A stretch of DNA of 64,000 nucleotides from Nitratireductor mangrovi (GTDB lineage: Bacteria > Pseudomonadota > Alphaproteobacteria > Rhizobiales > Rhizobiaceae), in contig NZ_CP042301.2 of NCBI RefSeq assembly GCF_007922615.2, positions 2,108,001-2,172,000 on the forward strand. Reading direction: 5' to 3'. The notes under the pieces were generated by a model. It did no database searches, was not told the DNA's origin, and worked only from the letters and a program-made list of their open reading frames with translations. Positions 55,438-64,000 of the stretch are shown one piece after another; position 1 is the first letter of the stretch; each line of letters starts with the position of its first letter. A program made the position numbers and the translations under genes.

Positions 55438-55455
55438 TCCCGACGATTGTCGGGA
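55438..55455. terminator. Hairpin after tamB
   Basis: TCCCGAC-GATT-GTCGGGA is a perfect 7-bp stem with a tetraloop, 58 bases past the tamB stop on the - strand. No T-run follows, so it may be a factor-dependent or weak terminator. The rest of the 355-base gap (55158-55512) shows only the promoter listed and no gene. Confidence 0.4.
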
Positions 55456-55512
55456 ACTGTCAGGAGGATAGCCGGCCAAGTTGCAGGATACGGGCAACTC
55501 TCCATGAAGGGA

Positions 55513-58500
55513 TCAGTATTCGCGCTCGAAGAAGATGCCGCCCTTGGCCTCGCCGCTGTCGCTTGCCTCGCCGCGCAGCTTCACGCCGCGCCCGATATTG
55601 AGGTCGATGCGTGCCTTGCCGGTGCCGGCGCCTTCGCCCTTCTCGATGCCGACATAGGTGCGGTCGTTGAGATACTTGCCGACAGCCACCGACGCTCTGC
55701 CCGTCTCCGCGTCCGTCTTGATGTCGATGTCGTCGACGCCGATCTGGTTGCGCAACTTGTCGAGCAGCGAGGTCGAGCCGCCGACGCCGGCGAGTTGGGC
55801 CGCGGCGGCGGCAAGCTGGGCAATCTGCAGCGGCGAAAGGTTCGACAGCGAGCGCCCGAAAACCAGCCGCGCCAGCACCTCGTCCTCCGGCAGGCTGGGC
55901 GACGAGGAGAACTCGAAGCGCGGATTGTTGGCCTCGCCCACCACCCCGATCGTCGCCGTCACGTCGTCCGCCTGCGTATCGGCGGCGAAGTCGAGGCGCG
56001 GGACCATCGAGCCGGCGAAGTCGAGCGTGCCACGCGTGAAATCGAGCCGCTGGCCGAGGATCGAAAGCCGGCCCCGGCGCATGGTGAAATTGCCGATCGC
56101 GCGCGGCGAGGACACCGGGCCGGTCAGCCTGATGCGGCCGCCGAATTCGGCATCGATGCCACGGCCCTGGATGAAAATCTGCCGCGGTGCGTCGACCACC
56201 ACGTCGAGCGTCAGCCCGCTGCCGCCGCCGCTCGCCTCGGCCGGCCGCAGCGCCTTGGCCTGCGCCTCGACGGCGCCGGTGGCGTTGCGATGCTTGACGT
56301 CGAGCGTCGCGATCGAGGCCGGCAGCTTGTCCGGAACGGTGATGATCGTCTTGCCGAGGTCGACCTGGCCGGAAAGCTCCGGCACGTTGGTGAGCGACCC
56401 GGTGACCTTCAGGTTGCCGCCGAAATTGGCCGTCACCACGCGCCCATCGGTGTAGCGCCCGTCGGAGACCCGCGCGGTAAGGTCGGCGGGGAAACCGCGC
56501 GCCGGATCGACCGCCACTGTTCCTCCGACGCTCAGCCGGCCGCCCGTTGACAGTTCGCCGGTCATTGAGCGGATGGTCGCGACGCCCCGCGCCAATCCTA
56601 TGTCGGCGGCGATATCCCGGACCGCGATGCCGGAGCGCGCATCGACCAGCCGTGCCCCGGAGGTCTTGACCGACCCCGAAAGGACGGGTGACGCCGCTGC
56701 ACCAGAAACCGCGACCTCGACATTGGCGCCACCGTCGAGCGCCAGCCCTTGTGCTGCGAGCCGCTGGGTCAGGAACGAGAACGGCACCTTGCCGGCAAAC
56801 CGCGTGTCGAGCGAGACCCCGCCCACCGTATTGACTGTTCCCCCGCCATTGAGGCCAAGCCCTCCGCCGTCTCCGGCGCGGGCGTCGAAGCGCAGCCGGC
56901 CCTTCTCGAAGCTGCCGGTCGAGGCGAGCGACAGGGCGCCGAAGCCGGCCTCCCGGGTCTGGCTTGTCGCCGCGCCGCGCCAGTCGACATCATAGGTGAT
57001 GCGCGGATCGGCGGCCGCACCCGCGATTTTCACTGTTCCCGAAACCGAACCCGCGGCGGCAAGGCCCGGCGCGAAGGAATTCGCCAGCGACGCAGGCAGG
57101 CTCGCGAGTTTCACGGTAAGGTCGAGCGCTTCACCAGCGCTGCCGGTGACCTCCGCCGTGCCACCCTCGACGCCGAGCGCCATCCGGTCGAGATACGCGG
57201 TGCCGTCGCGCACCCTGACCGTCGTCGCGCTGGCAAGCGCCGCCTGGATTCCGCGGAAGGCGCCTTTCGCCGAAGCAAGCTCGACCGTCGTTTCGCCGTC
57301 CGCGATCCTGACGCGGCCGGCCGCCGCGGCGGGAATGCCCGTGACGGTCGCGCTGCCGGAAAAACCGGTCCACTCGCCGTCGCGGCTCAGGTCGACGCCG
57401 ATCTTGGCGATCTCCGTGCCTCCCGTCCGCACGGCCTCGGCCTCGACGCGCCCGGCAATCGTCGGCTGGGCCAGATAGTCCCTCACCCCCATTCGGACGC
57501 TGGCTTTCTCAACCGTCAGGTCGCCGCGCGACAACCTGTCCGTGCGCGCCACCAGGTCGACGGTCGGCACCGCGCCATCCTTGCGGAAGCTGATCGTACC
57601 CGACACATTCCCGGCCGCTTCCTCCAGTGCCATCGCCGCCAGCGGCGTGATGTCGGGCAGCGCCAGTTCCAGATCTCCGACCGGCACGAAAGCCGCGTCG
57701 AGATCCAGCGTCCCGGAGATGCGGTTTTCACCGACCGACACCAGCAGTTCCTCGACCCTGCTGCCGCCGCCTTCGGCCGACCGAAGCCGCGCGCGCCCAT
57801 CGATTGTCTCGCCCTCGATGGCGCCGGAAAGATTGACATCGGCGACCGGTTTGGCCGGATCGGCGGTACCCTTCGCCTCCAGCACCAGATCGGTGATGGC
57901 GCGGCCGGCGCTTTCGATGCGTTCGCTCGCCACCCGCAGTTCCACCTCGGGCCGCGTGATGTCGCCAGTCGCCGCAAGCTGGAAGTCGATCGCACCTTGC
58001 GCCTGGTCCGAAAGCCGCGCCACCGCACCGTAGGCACCCGCCAGCGCCGCCTCCACCTGGCCTTCGGCAAGGCTGACGTTGCCCCTGGCTGTCAGCGGAT
58101 CGGAGTTCAGTTCGAGGTTGGATGCCGAGAGCGCTCCGTCGGCACCGCGCTCGAACCGGCCCGAGACCTTCAGCCGCTCGCCGAGATAGCGCCGCGCCGC
58201 CTCCGGCAGCGCCGCGACCACGATCTGCGCCGAAATCGTCGCGTCGGCCGCCCCGGTTTCGGGCGCCAGCCCGCCGGTCCCGGCCAGGCCGACCTGCCGG
58301 TTCTTGACCTCGAGCTTTTCGATCGACACGCGTTCGGTCTCGAGCCGCGCCTCACCGCTCATCTCCAGTGGCCCGGCCACCAGCGGCGCCAGGGCCGTGT
58401 TGACGGTACCGACACCGCCCGCCGCAAGTTCGAACGAAACCGGTCCCGTCCACCGCCTCAGGTCGAAGCCGGGCGAGGCCAGCCGCGCCTTGATGTCGGC

Positions 58501-59679
58501 GACGCCGAAGCCTGCCCCTTGCGCCGACGACAGGTCGATCGTGCCGTCGACGGCCGGCGCCGCGCCTGAGCCGGTGATCGCGGCACGCGCGCTCCTGATC
58601 GCCACAATCACCGGATCGGCCCCGGCGCCGAAGGTCAGCATAACCGGGTCGTCGACAGCCTTCACCACGACGTCGAGGTCGCTCTCCCCTTCGGGGTCAA
58701 CCCGGCCGGACGCCTCGGCGCTGACGGCGTCGGATTGCAGGACCGCATGCTCGATCGCGACGGCACCATCGTCGCCCAGCGTTGCGGCGAAATCGAAGAT
58801 CATCGTGCCTTCGGCGAGCGGCATCAGCCCTTCGGGCAAAAAGCGCCGGAAGTCGCCTTCGCCATTCGCCGCGATATGACGGCCGGCTTCCGTCTCGCGG
58901 TGTCGCGCCGCGATGCTGGTCGCCGCGCGGCCGTCGATCTTCATCGCGCCCTGCCCTTGCCAGTCGGCCAGCGGTCCACTGCCGGCAAGCGTGATTTCGA
59001 CCGCCGGCGCACCCGGCAGTTTCAGCAGCGTGGCAATGAAGCCGCCCTCGGGCTCGGAGGCGGCCACGTCGAGATCGAGCCGGTTTTCGCCCGGCGCAAA
59101 GTCGACCTTCGCGTTGACCACGGTCTTTCGGCCGTCTGTACGCTCGGCGTCGAGGTCGGTCTTGAACCGCAGCGGCTGGTCGTCGGCACTCGCCGAGCCG
59201 CTCGCCTTGAGCCGCACCGCCTCGCCGGCGAGCGCGGCGCCTATGACGATGTCCGGCAAGTCCAGCCGGTCGACCCGGAGCGATACCGGAAGCGACAGCG
59301 GCTCGTTCGCCCCGGCCTCTTCTTCACCCGCGAATGGCGCACGCGAGACCTCGATGCGTTGTGCCGCAAGCCTTTCGGCGTGGAAGTCGAAGCCGGCCAG
59401 CGCCAGAGGCGCCCAGTCGAGTTCGACGCCGGCGGCCGAGAGCCAGGGGCCCTCGCGATCCTCGACCACGACCGACGCGATCCTGAGCTTGCCGGACAGA
59501 ATGCCGGACAGTCCGCTGATGCGCACCTTGCTGTCGGCCGAGGATGCCAGAGCCGAGGCGAACGCCGCGAGCTTGGCCTTGCCGGCGTCCGTCTGGGTAA
59601 AGATCGCCACCATCCCGGCGACGAACGCCAGGACGAGAAGGATACTGACCAGAAGGATTCGCGTGAGCCTGCGGAGCAA
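55513..59679 (-). CDS. tamB: Translocation and assembly module protein TamB
   Basis: This protein of about 1388 residues has one N-terminal membrane anchor (ILLVSILLVLAFVAGMVAIF), then a very long beta-rich body of repeated strands (many V-x-L-x-G and A-x-G-x-V units), and the C-terminal TamB/DUF490 domain ending FFEREY. TamB spans the periplasm and carries phospholipid or helps TamA insert outer-membrane proteins. No ATG fits: the best start is TTG 59679 with AAAGGA upstream; a TTG at 59775 directly after the tamA stop is the alternative. It is coupled to tamA. Confidence 0.93.
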   Translation of the reverse strand: MLRRLTRILLVSILLVLAFVAGMVAIFTQTDAGKAKLAAFASALASSADSKVRISGLSGILSGKLRIASVVVEDREGPWLSAAGVELDWAPLALAGFDFHAERLAAQRIEVSRAPFAGEEEAGANEPLSLPVSLRVDRLDLPDIVIGAALAGEAVRLKASGSASADDQPLRFKTDLDAERTDGRKTVVNAKVDFAPGENRLDLDVAASEPEGGFIATLLKLPGAPAVEITLAGSGPLADWQGQGAMKIDGRAATSIAARHRETEAGRHIAANGEGDFRRFLPEGLMPLAEGTMIFDFAATLGDDGAVAIEHAVLQSDAVSAEASGRVDPEGESDLDVVVKAVDDPVMLTFGAGADPVIVAIRSARAAITGSGAAPAVDGTIDLSSAQGAGFGVADIKARLASPGFDLRRWTGPVSFELAAGGVGTVNTALAPLVAGPLEMSGEARLETERVSIEKLEVKNRQVGLAGTGGLAPETGAADATISAQIVVAALPEAARRYLGERLKVSGRFERGADGALSASNLELNSDPLTARGNVSLAEGQVEAALAGAYGAVARLSDQAQGAIDFQLAATGDITRPEVELRVASERIESAGRAITDLVLEAKGTADPAKPVADVNLSGAIEGETIDGRARLRSAEGGGSRVEELLVSVGENRISGTLDLDAAFVPVGDLELALPDITPLAAMALEEAAGNVSGTISFRKDGAVPTVDLVARTDRLSRGDLTVEKASVRMGVRDYLAQPTIAGRVEAEAVRTGGTEIAKIGVDLSRDGEWTGFSGSATVTGIPAAAAGRVRIADGETTVELASAKGAFRGIQAALASATTVRVRDGTAYLDRMALGVEGGTAEVTGSAGEALDLTVKLASLPASLANSFAPGLAAAGSVSGTVKIAGAAADPRITYDVDWRGAATSQTREAGFGALSLASTGSFEKGRLRFDARAGDGGGLGLNGGGTVNTVGGVSLDTRFAGKVPFSFLTQRLAAQGLALDGGANVEVAVSGAAASPVLSGSVKTSGARLVDARSGIAVRDIAADIGLARGVATIRSMTGELSTGGRLSVGGTVAVDPARGFPADLTARVSDGRYTDGRVVTANFGGNLKVTGSLTNVPELSGQVDLGKTIITVPDKLPASIATLDVKHRNATGAVEAQAKALRPAEASGGGSGLTLDVVVDAPRQIFIQGRGIDAEFGGRIRLTGPVSSPRAIGNFTMRRGRLSILGQRLDFTRGTLDFAGSMVPRLDFAADTQADDVTATIGVVGEANNPRFEFSSSPSLPEDEVLARLVFGRSLSNLSPLQIAQLAAAAAQLAGVGGSTSLLDKLRNQIGVDDIDIKTDAETGRASVAVGKYLNDRTYVGIEKGEGAGTGKARIDLNIGRGVKLRGEASDSGEAKGGIFFEREY

Positions 59680-59775
59680 GAGGTTCCTTTCGGCGGAATC
59701 GGTTTCCTCCCGAACTATAGGGGATTTTCCGCCGAAAACATGGTGATACGGGTCAGGCCGCGCCGGCAGCGCCAA

Positions 59776-61698
59776 TCAGAACGACTGACCGATCCCCGCA
59801 TAGATGCCGAAATCGGGATCGCCGGGGCGCCGGTCGAGCGGCACGCCGACATCGACCCTCAGCGGCCCGAACGGCGTCAGGTAGCGCACGCCGAGGCCCG
59901 CGCCGAAGCGCATCGTGGAAAAGTCGGGCGTCGAGGTTGCCGACACGGTGCCGCCGTCGATGAACGGCACGATGCCGAAACTGTCGGTGATCTGGATGCG
60001 CATTTCAGCCGAGACCTCGAAGAAGGAGAGCCCGCCGGTCGGCATGCCCGTGGCATCGACCGGGCCGATGTCCTGGTAGCCGTAGCCGCGCACCGACCCG
60101 CCGCCGCCCGAATAGAAGCGGCGATCGGCCGGAACCTGCGCCAGCGTCGCACCATAGATGGCGCCGGCCGCCACCCGCCCCGCGGCGACGAAGCGCTTGG
60201 CCTCGTCGAGCGCGCGATAGGCCGACGCCTCGCCCTTCACCTTCACGAACGAGGTCGAGTTCAGGAAGTCGTGCGCCGGCTCGACATAGGCCATCAGCCG
60301 GAAGCCGGATTTCGGATCGAGCCGGTTGTCGCGGTTGTCGAAGACATATTGCAGCGGCACGCTGCCGATCAGGTGGCGGTTGGTGCCGAAGGAATCCTGT
60401 ATCTTGGAATAGTCGAGCGCCAGTTCACCCGAAACGCTCTGGGTCTTGGAGAGCTCATAGGCCAGGCCGACGCCGCCCTTGACCGAATTGCGGTCGAAGG
60501 CGTCGGGATGTTCGAACGCCGCCTTCAGATTGGCGGTGAAACGCGACGGCGGGCCCAGCACACCCGGCTTTTCGAACAGCAGTGCTGCATTGTAGTCGAG
60601 CTGGCCGAAGCGGCTGGTGTCGCCGATACGGCTGATCGAACCTTCCACGCGCAGCTTCTCAGCCTTTCCGAACAGGTTGCGGTGCCCCCAGTAGCCCTCC
60701 ACACCCGCACCCTCGGTGTTGGAGAAGGTGGCGCCGATGCCGAGGTAACGGTGCTTTCGTTCCGAAACGACGACGTCGACCGGCAGCGTGCCGTCGGCGT
60801 CGAGCGCCTCGCCCTCACTGACCGCGACGCTGTCGAAAACTTCCAGCGCAAGGAGCCGCTCGCGCGCATCTTCGAGTTCCTGCGGCGAATAGGTCGAGCC
60901 GGGCTCGATGCCGGCCATATAGGCGGTGAAGTCGCGGTCGACCTTCTCGGTACCCTCGACACTGGTGCGCCCGAACGGCGCGACCGGCCCGGCCTCCAGC
61001 ACCAGCGTGACGTCGAGCAGCCCCGTATTGTGGTCGGCGACGATCTCCCGGTCCGCGATCCGCGCCAGCGGGTGCCCCTGGTTGCGCAGTTCCCGCACCA
61101 TTCCGCGTTCGGCGGCGAGAATCACGGTGGAGCCGGCGGGACCGCCCGGCATCAGTTCGAAACGCGCCGGCGCGATGCCGCCAGTGTCGCCACGCACGTC
61201 GATGTCGCCGAGCCGGAACACCTGTCCCGGCCTGATCGTGACGCTCACCGGGACTGGTTCGCCGGAAAACTCCGCATCGGGCGGAATGTCGTCGATCGGC
61301 CGGCCGGCGATGGCGATCTCCACCGTGCCGTCGTAACGCGCATTTTCATAAAGCGTCGCGACCAGCAATTCGCGCTCGGTGCGCGCCTTGGAAATCAGGC
61401 CAAGCGAACCGGACACCGGCCGTTCCTCGTCGGCAAGCAGCGTCGAGGCGGCGCGCAGGCTCGCTGAGAGGTCGTCGCTCGCGTCGCTGGTATCGAAGGT
61501 CACCGAATAGGCCAGCGGGTCGACGACCGGGGCCTCGTCTTCCTCCGATTCGAACAGTGTGATGCCGAAAATCTCCAGCGCCATTGCCGGCGCGGGCGCC
61601 AGCGCGAGGCACAAGACGAGCGCGGACACGGAAGCGAGGCCGCGATAAGCGCGCCTGCCGTGCGGTACTCCAACACATTCCGCGACCGGGCCCAGCAT
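59776..61698 (-). CDS. tamA: TamA-type outer-membrane protein (BamA superfamily)
   Basis: This 640-residue protein has a signal peptide (RGLASVSALVLCLALAPAPAMA), periplasmic POTRA-like domains (for example FRLGDIDVRGDTGG and APFGRTSVEGTEKV), and a C-terminal 16-strand barrel domain with the conserved RRFYSGGGGSVRGYGYQDIG motif of the Omp85 lid and the final strand ending in Phe. It would insert outer-membrane proteins together with TamB. ATG 61698 has GGAGG very close (one base), so the true start may differ slightly. Confidence 0.93.
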   Translation of the reverse strand: MLGPVAECVGVPHGRRAYRGLASVSALVLCLALAPAPAMALEIFGITLFESEEDEAPVVDPLAYSVTFDTSDASDDLSASLRAASTLLADEERPVSGSLGLISKARTERELLVATLYENARYDGTVEIAIAGRPIDDIPPDAEFSGEPVPVSVTIRPGQVFRLGDIDVRGDTGGIAPARFELMPGGPAGSTVILAAERGMVRELRNQGHPLARIADREIVADHNTGLLDVTLVLEAGPVAPFGRTSVEGTEKVDRDFTAYMAGIEPGSTYSPQELEDARERLLALEVFDSVAVSEGEALDADGTLPVDVVVSERKHRYLGIGATFSNTEGAGVEGYWGHRNLFGKAEKLRVEGSISRIGDTSRFGQLDYNAALLFEKPGVLGPPSRFTANLKAAFEHPDAFDRNSVKGGVGLAYELSKTQSVSGELALDYSKIQDSFGTNRHLIGSVPLQYVFDNRDNRLDPKSGFRLMAYVEPAHDFLNSTSFVKVKGEASAYRALDEAKRFVAAGRVAAGAIYGATLAQVPADRRFYSGGGGSVRGYGYQDIGPVDATGMPTGGLSFFEVSAEMRIQITDSFGIVPFIDGGTVSATSTPDFSTMRFGAGLGVRYLTPFGPLRVDVGVPLDRRPGDPDFGIYAGIGQSF

Positions 61699-61881
61699 TC
61701 CTCCAAAATAGCAACAGTGGTTAAAATTGTGCTGAAGGTTTTTAGCGGATACGCACAAAGGATGCACCGGGGCCGCGTCGAAAAACAACTACTGCGCCTT
61801 TCGGCCCCGGTCGCGGGCTCCGCGAACCGGCAAAACTCACCGGGCTTGGCAAGCCCGGCCACTCGCTCGTAGGAAGGCGTC

Positions 61882-62469
61882 ATGCGCGTGCTTGTCGTCC
61901 ATTGCCATCCGACGCCGGAAAGCTTTTGCGCTGCCATCCGCGACCGGGCGATGGCGGCACTCGCCACCGCCGGCCACGAGCCACGCCTGATCGATCTCTA
62001 CGCCGAGGGCTTCGAGCCGGTCATGTCGGACGGCGAACGCCGCACCTACAATCTTCACGAGCCGGTCGACGACAAGCTCGTCCCGCATTTCGAGGCGCTG
62101 CGCTGGGCCGAGGCCATCGTGCTCATCTATCCAACCTGGTGGTACGGGCCACCGGCCATGCTGAAGGGGTGGTTCGACCGCGTCTGGGCCAAGGATGTCG
62201 CCTTTACGCTCAAGGCAGAAGGCGGCCGCATTGAGCCGCTGATGCGCCATATCCGCAAGCTCGCTGTCATCACCACCTGCGGCGCGCCGCGCTGGTGGTC
62301 GTTCCTCGTTGGCCAGCCCGGGCGCAAGACACTGCTGCGCGGCATCAGGGCGCTTTGTGCCCGCGACTGCCGCACGCTGTGGCTGGCCAAATACGAGATG
62401 GACACGACGCCTGAACGCGCCCGCACAGCCTTTCTCGACAAGGTCGAACGCCGCCTCTCCGCATTTTAG
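61882..62469 (+). CDS. NAD(P)H quinone reductase, flavodoxin-like fold
   Basis: This 195-residue protein belongs to the Flavodoxin_2/KefF-MdaB family: VLVVHCHPTPESFCAAI binds the FMN/FAD phosphate, and YPTWWYGPPAMLKGWFDRVW is the family's central motif. It makes two-electron reductions of quinones with NAD(P)H. AGGAAGG precedes the ATG. It stands alone between tamA (divergent) and the alpha-2-macroglobulin gene. Confidence 0.88.
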   Translation: MRVLVVHCHPTPESFCAAIRDRAMAALATAGHEPRLIDLYAEGFEPVMSDGERRTYNLHEPVDDKLVPHFEALRWAEAIVLIYPTWWYGPPAMLKGWFDRVWAKDVAFTLKAEGGRIEPLMRHIRKLAVITTCGAPRWWSFLVGQPGRKTLLRGIRALCARDCRTLWLAKYEMDTTPERARTAFLDKVERRLSAF

Positions 62470-62572
62470 GCGCAATCGCCGGTCTTGCTTGCCGTTACGT
62501 GATCCGCGTTGACAAGCCTCCGCAAAGCTTGGCCAATGTGGGCGGGGCAAGAGCAGGCATCCGGAGGAAATC

Positions 62573-64000
62573 ATGTCGACGCGCGCGGCTCGTGGCCATT
62601 CTCTTTTCGTCCTTTTTCTCCTCGTCATGTTGGCCCCGGCCTTCGGCCAGGATACCCGCCGGATCGAGACCATGCCCGATTCCGACTATTACGGCTTCGA
62701 CCTGCGCACTGAGCGCGACGTGTCGCTCGACCAGTGCAAGGCCCAGTGCCTGGGCGACCCCTCCTGCCGCGCCTTCACCTACAATTCGAGCGCCGAATGG
62801 TGCTTCCTGAAGTCCGACTTCAACCAGTTGAACCCGTTCCCAGGCGCCGTGGCCGGCAAGGTCGTGGCAGCAACCGGCGAGCGCGATCTCGGCGCGCCGA
62901 AGGAACTCGCCTTCGTACCGCCCTACGTCACCGACGACGCCCGCCGTTTCCGCGGCGAAACGCTTTCGAAGGCCAATGCCGGCGGCGCGGGCCTCGTCTC
63001 CCTCGTCTCGGCCGCCGAAAACGCCATGGCCGGCAACGACCCGCGCGCCGCCATGCTCAACTACCAGAACGCGCTCGCCATCCTGCCCGACGACACCGCG
63101 ATCTGGACCGGCCTTGCCGCCGCCGCCAATGCGGTCGTGCCGAACTCCGGCGAAAGCTCCTATTATTTCCAGCGCACCGCGACCGGTGCAGCGGTCAACG
63201 GCTACCTCCTGTCGCGCACGGCCAGCGACCGCGCCAACGCGCTCAACCAGCTCGCCGCCGGGCTTGAGAAGCGCAACCTGTTCCGTCCCGCGATCACGGC
63301 CTATGAGGAGAGCCTGGCGCTCGTTTCCTCGCCCGAGATCCAGGCGCTCTACGCCGACCTGAAACGGCGCAAGGGCTTCCGCGTCACCGAGCACAGCGTC
63401 GATTCCGACAGTGCCACGCCGCGCGTCTGCGTCCAGTTCTCCGAAGATCTGGTCAAGAGCGGCGTCGACTATGGGCAGTTCGTGAGCGTCGACAATCTGC
63501 AGAACGTTGCCGTCGACAAGGGCGAGCGCGAGCTCTGCGTGGCCGGCCTCGAGCACGGCGGCCGCTACCGCATCGTCATCCGCCAGGGCCTGCCGGCCGC
63601 CATCGGCGAGGTGATCGGCGAACCCGTGGCGCTCGATATCTATGTCCGCGACCGCTCGCCCTCGATCCGCTTCACCGGCGACAATTTCGTACTGCCTGAA
63701 AGCGTGCGCCGCGGCATCCCGGTCGTATCGGTCAACACCGAGGCAGCGAAGATCGCGCTTTACCGCGTCGGCGAACGCTCTCTGTCGCGGTTGCTGTCCG
63801 AATCGCAGTTCCTGCGCCAGCTCGATTCCTACGAGATGGACCGCATTGCCGACGACCTTGGCGAACCGGTCTTCGAAGGCATGCTGGAGATCGCGCCGGA
63901 ACGCAACAAGGAGGTCGTTACCTCCTTCCCGGTCGACGAGGCGGTGCCCGACCGCAAGCCCGGCATCTACGTGATGACCGCCGTGCCCGAGAACGACCGC
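62573..64000 (+). CDS. Alpha-2-macroglobulin family protein with PAN/apple-like domain, 5' part
   Basis: The frame is open from ATG 62573 to the window edge (476 codons). GGAGGAAATC gives a clear ribosome site. A signal peptide (SLFVLFLLVMLAPAFGQ) is followed by an apple-like Cys-rich segment with Cys55, Cys59, Cys65 and Cys77 (DQCKAQCLGD, WCFLKSD). Later parts match the N-terminal region of bacterial alpha-2-macroglobulins, with beta-rich macroglobulin domains (VALDIYVRDRSPSIRFTGDNF). These proteins guard the periplasm against proteases. The thioester site and the rest lie outside the window. Confidence 0.85.
   Translation, partial: MSTRAARGHSLFVLFLLVMLAPAFGQDTRRIETMPDSDYYGFDLRTERDVSLDQCKAQCLGDPSCRAFTYNSSAEWCFLKSDFNQLNPFPGAVAGKVVAATGERDLGAPKELAFVPPYVTDDARRFRGETLSKANAGGAGLVSLVSAAENAMAGNDPRAAMLNYQNALAILPDDTAIWTGLAAAANAVVPNSGESSYYFQRTATGAAVNGYLLSRTASDRANALNQLAAGLEKRNLFRPAITAYEESLALVSSPEIQALYADLKRRKGFRVTEHSVDSDSATPRVCVQFSEDLVKSGVDYGQFVSVDNLQNVAVDKGERELCVAGLEHGGRYRIVIRQGLPAAIGEVIGEPVALDIYVRDRSPSIRFTGDNFVLPESVRRGIPVVSVNTEAAKIALYRVGERSLSRLLSESQFLRQLDSYEMDRIADDLGEPVFEGMLEIAPERNKEVVTSFPVDEAVPDRKPGIYVMTAVPENDR

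Noticed and set aside
58735..61467. 910-codon + strand open frame antisense to tamB and tamA
   Set aside because: Composition is typical of a GC-rich shadow frame; TamA and TamB explain the region.

Overview
The window is about 64 kb of GC-rich, densely coded DNA with no rRNA, tRNA, CRISPR array or insertion sequence that I could recognise. The gene families point to an alphaproteobacterium of the Hyphomicrobiales, probably near Mesorhizobium/Aminobacter/Phyllobacteriaceae. The pointers are a pcaQ-controlled pcaCHGB operon, RutR-controlled reductive pyrimidine catabolism with a PreT/PreA dehydrogenase, a NuoE-like helix-hairpin domain, TamA/TamB, and an apple-domain alpha-2-macroglobulin. This placement is inference from gene content; no alignment was run.

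Layout. (1) 1-8906: end of a curlin-repeat gene, an SDR with a substituted catalytic Tyr, a secreted RNase T2, a monoacylglycerol-lipase-like hydrolase, then a + strand run of class III CoA-transferase, ThDP enzyme, MMPL-type RND transporter and small exported protein. (2) 8937-21046: phenylacetate catabolism: paaABCDE (- strand), a divergent thioesterase, a PaaX-family regulator, a Tat-exported metallo-beta-lactamase-fold protein, paaI-paaK-tetR, and divergently a cytochrome P450 followed by paaZ. (3) 21055-28245: protocatechuate and 4-hydroxybenzoate catabolism: pcaC-pcaH-pcaG-pcaB plus a coupled MFS transporter, divergent pcaQ, pobA and divergent AraC-type pobR. (4) 28257-29543: a cystathionine gamma-synthase-family PLP enzyme.

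(5) 29675-39193 and 44708-47469: reductive pyrimidine degradation. One long - strand operon carries beta-alanine:pyruvate transaminase, N-carbamoyl-beta-alanine amidohydrolase, two small genes of probable polymorphic-toxin-immunity origin, dihydropyrimidinase and an NMT1-type ABC importer. Divergent rutR lies upstream with a RutR-like box between them. The dihydropyrimidine dehydrogenase genes preT-preA lie 6 kb away behind a second RutR-like half-palindrome. Together these would take uracil/thymine to malonate-semialdehyde-type products. (6) 39373-44673: EthD-like protein, DMT exporter, then DoxX, AhpD-like and Rrf2 genes divergent from a DUF411 protein, cytochrome c556, persulfide-dioxygenase-like protein and rhodanese. 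Two adjacent palindromes sit in the shared promoter region.

(7) 47564-48250: remnants of an NmrA-family gene and a divergent LysR gene that both lost their 5' halves, apparently by one deletion. (8) 48293-55157: a peptide-type ABC importer whose two ATPases are fused into one 949-residue protein ending in a Lys/Ala-rich linker and a NuoE-type helix-hairpin domain. (9) 55513-61698: tamB and tamA. (10) 61882-64000: a flavodoxin-fold quinone reductase and the start of an alpha-2-macroglobulin gene that runs off the window.

The dominant theme is aromatic and pyrimidine scavenging with local regulators. The most unusual items are the ATPase-HhH fusion, the frameshifted CdiI-like gene inside the pyrimidine operon, the paired NmrA/LysR deletion remnant, and the sulfur/redox cluster with its tandem palindromes.
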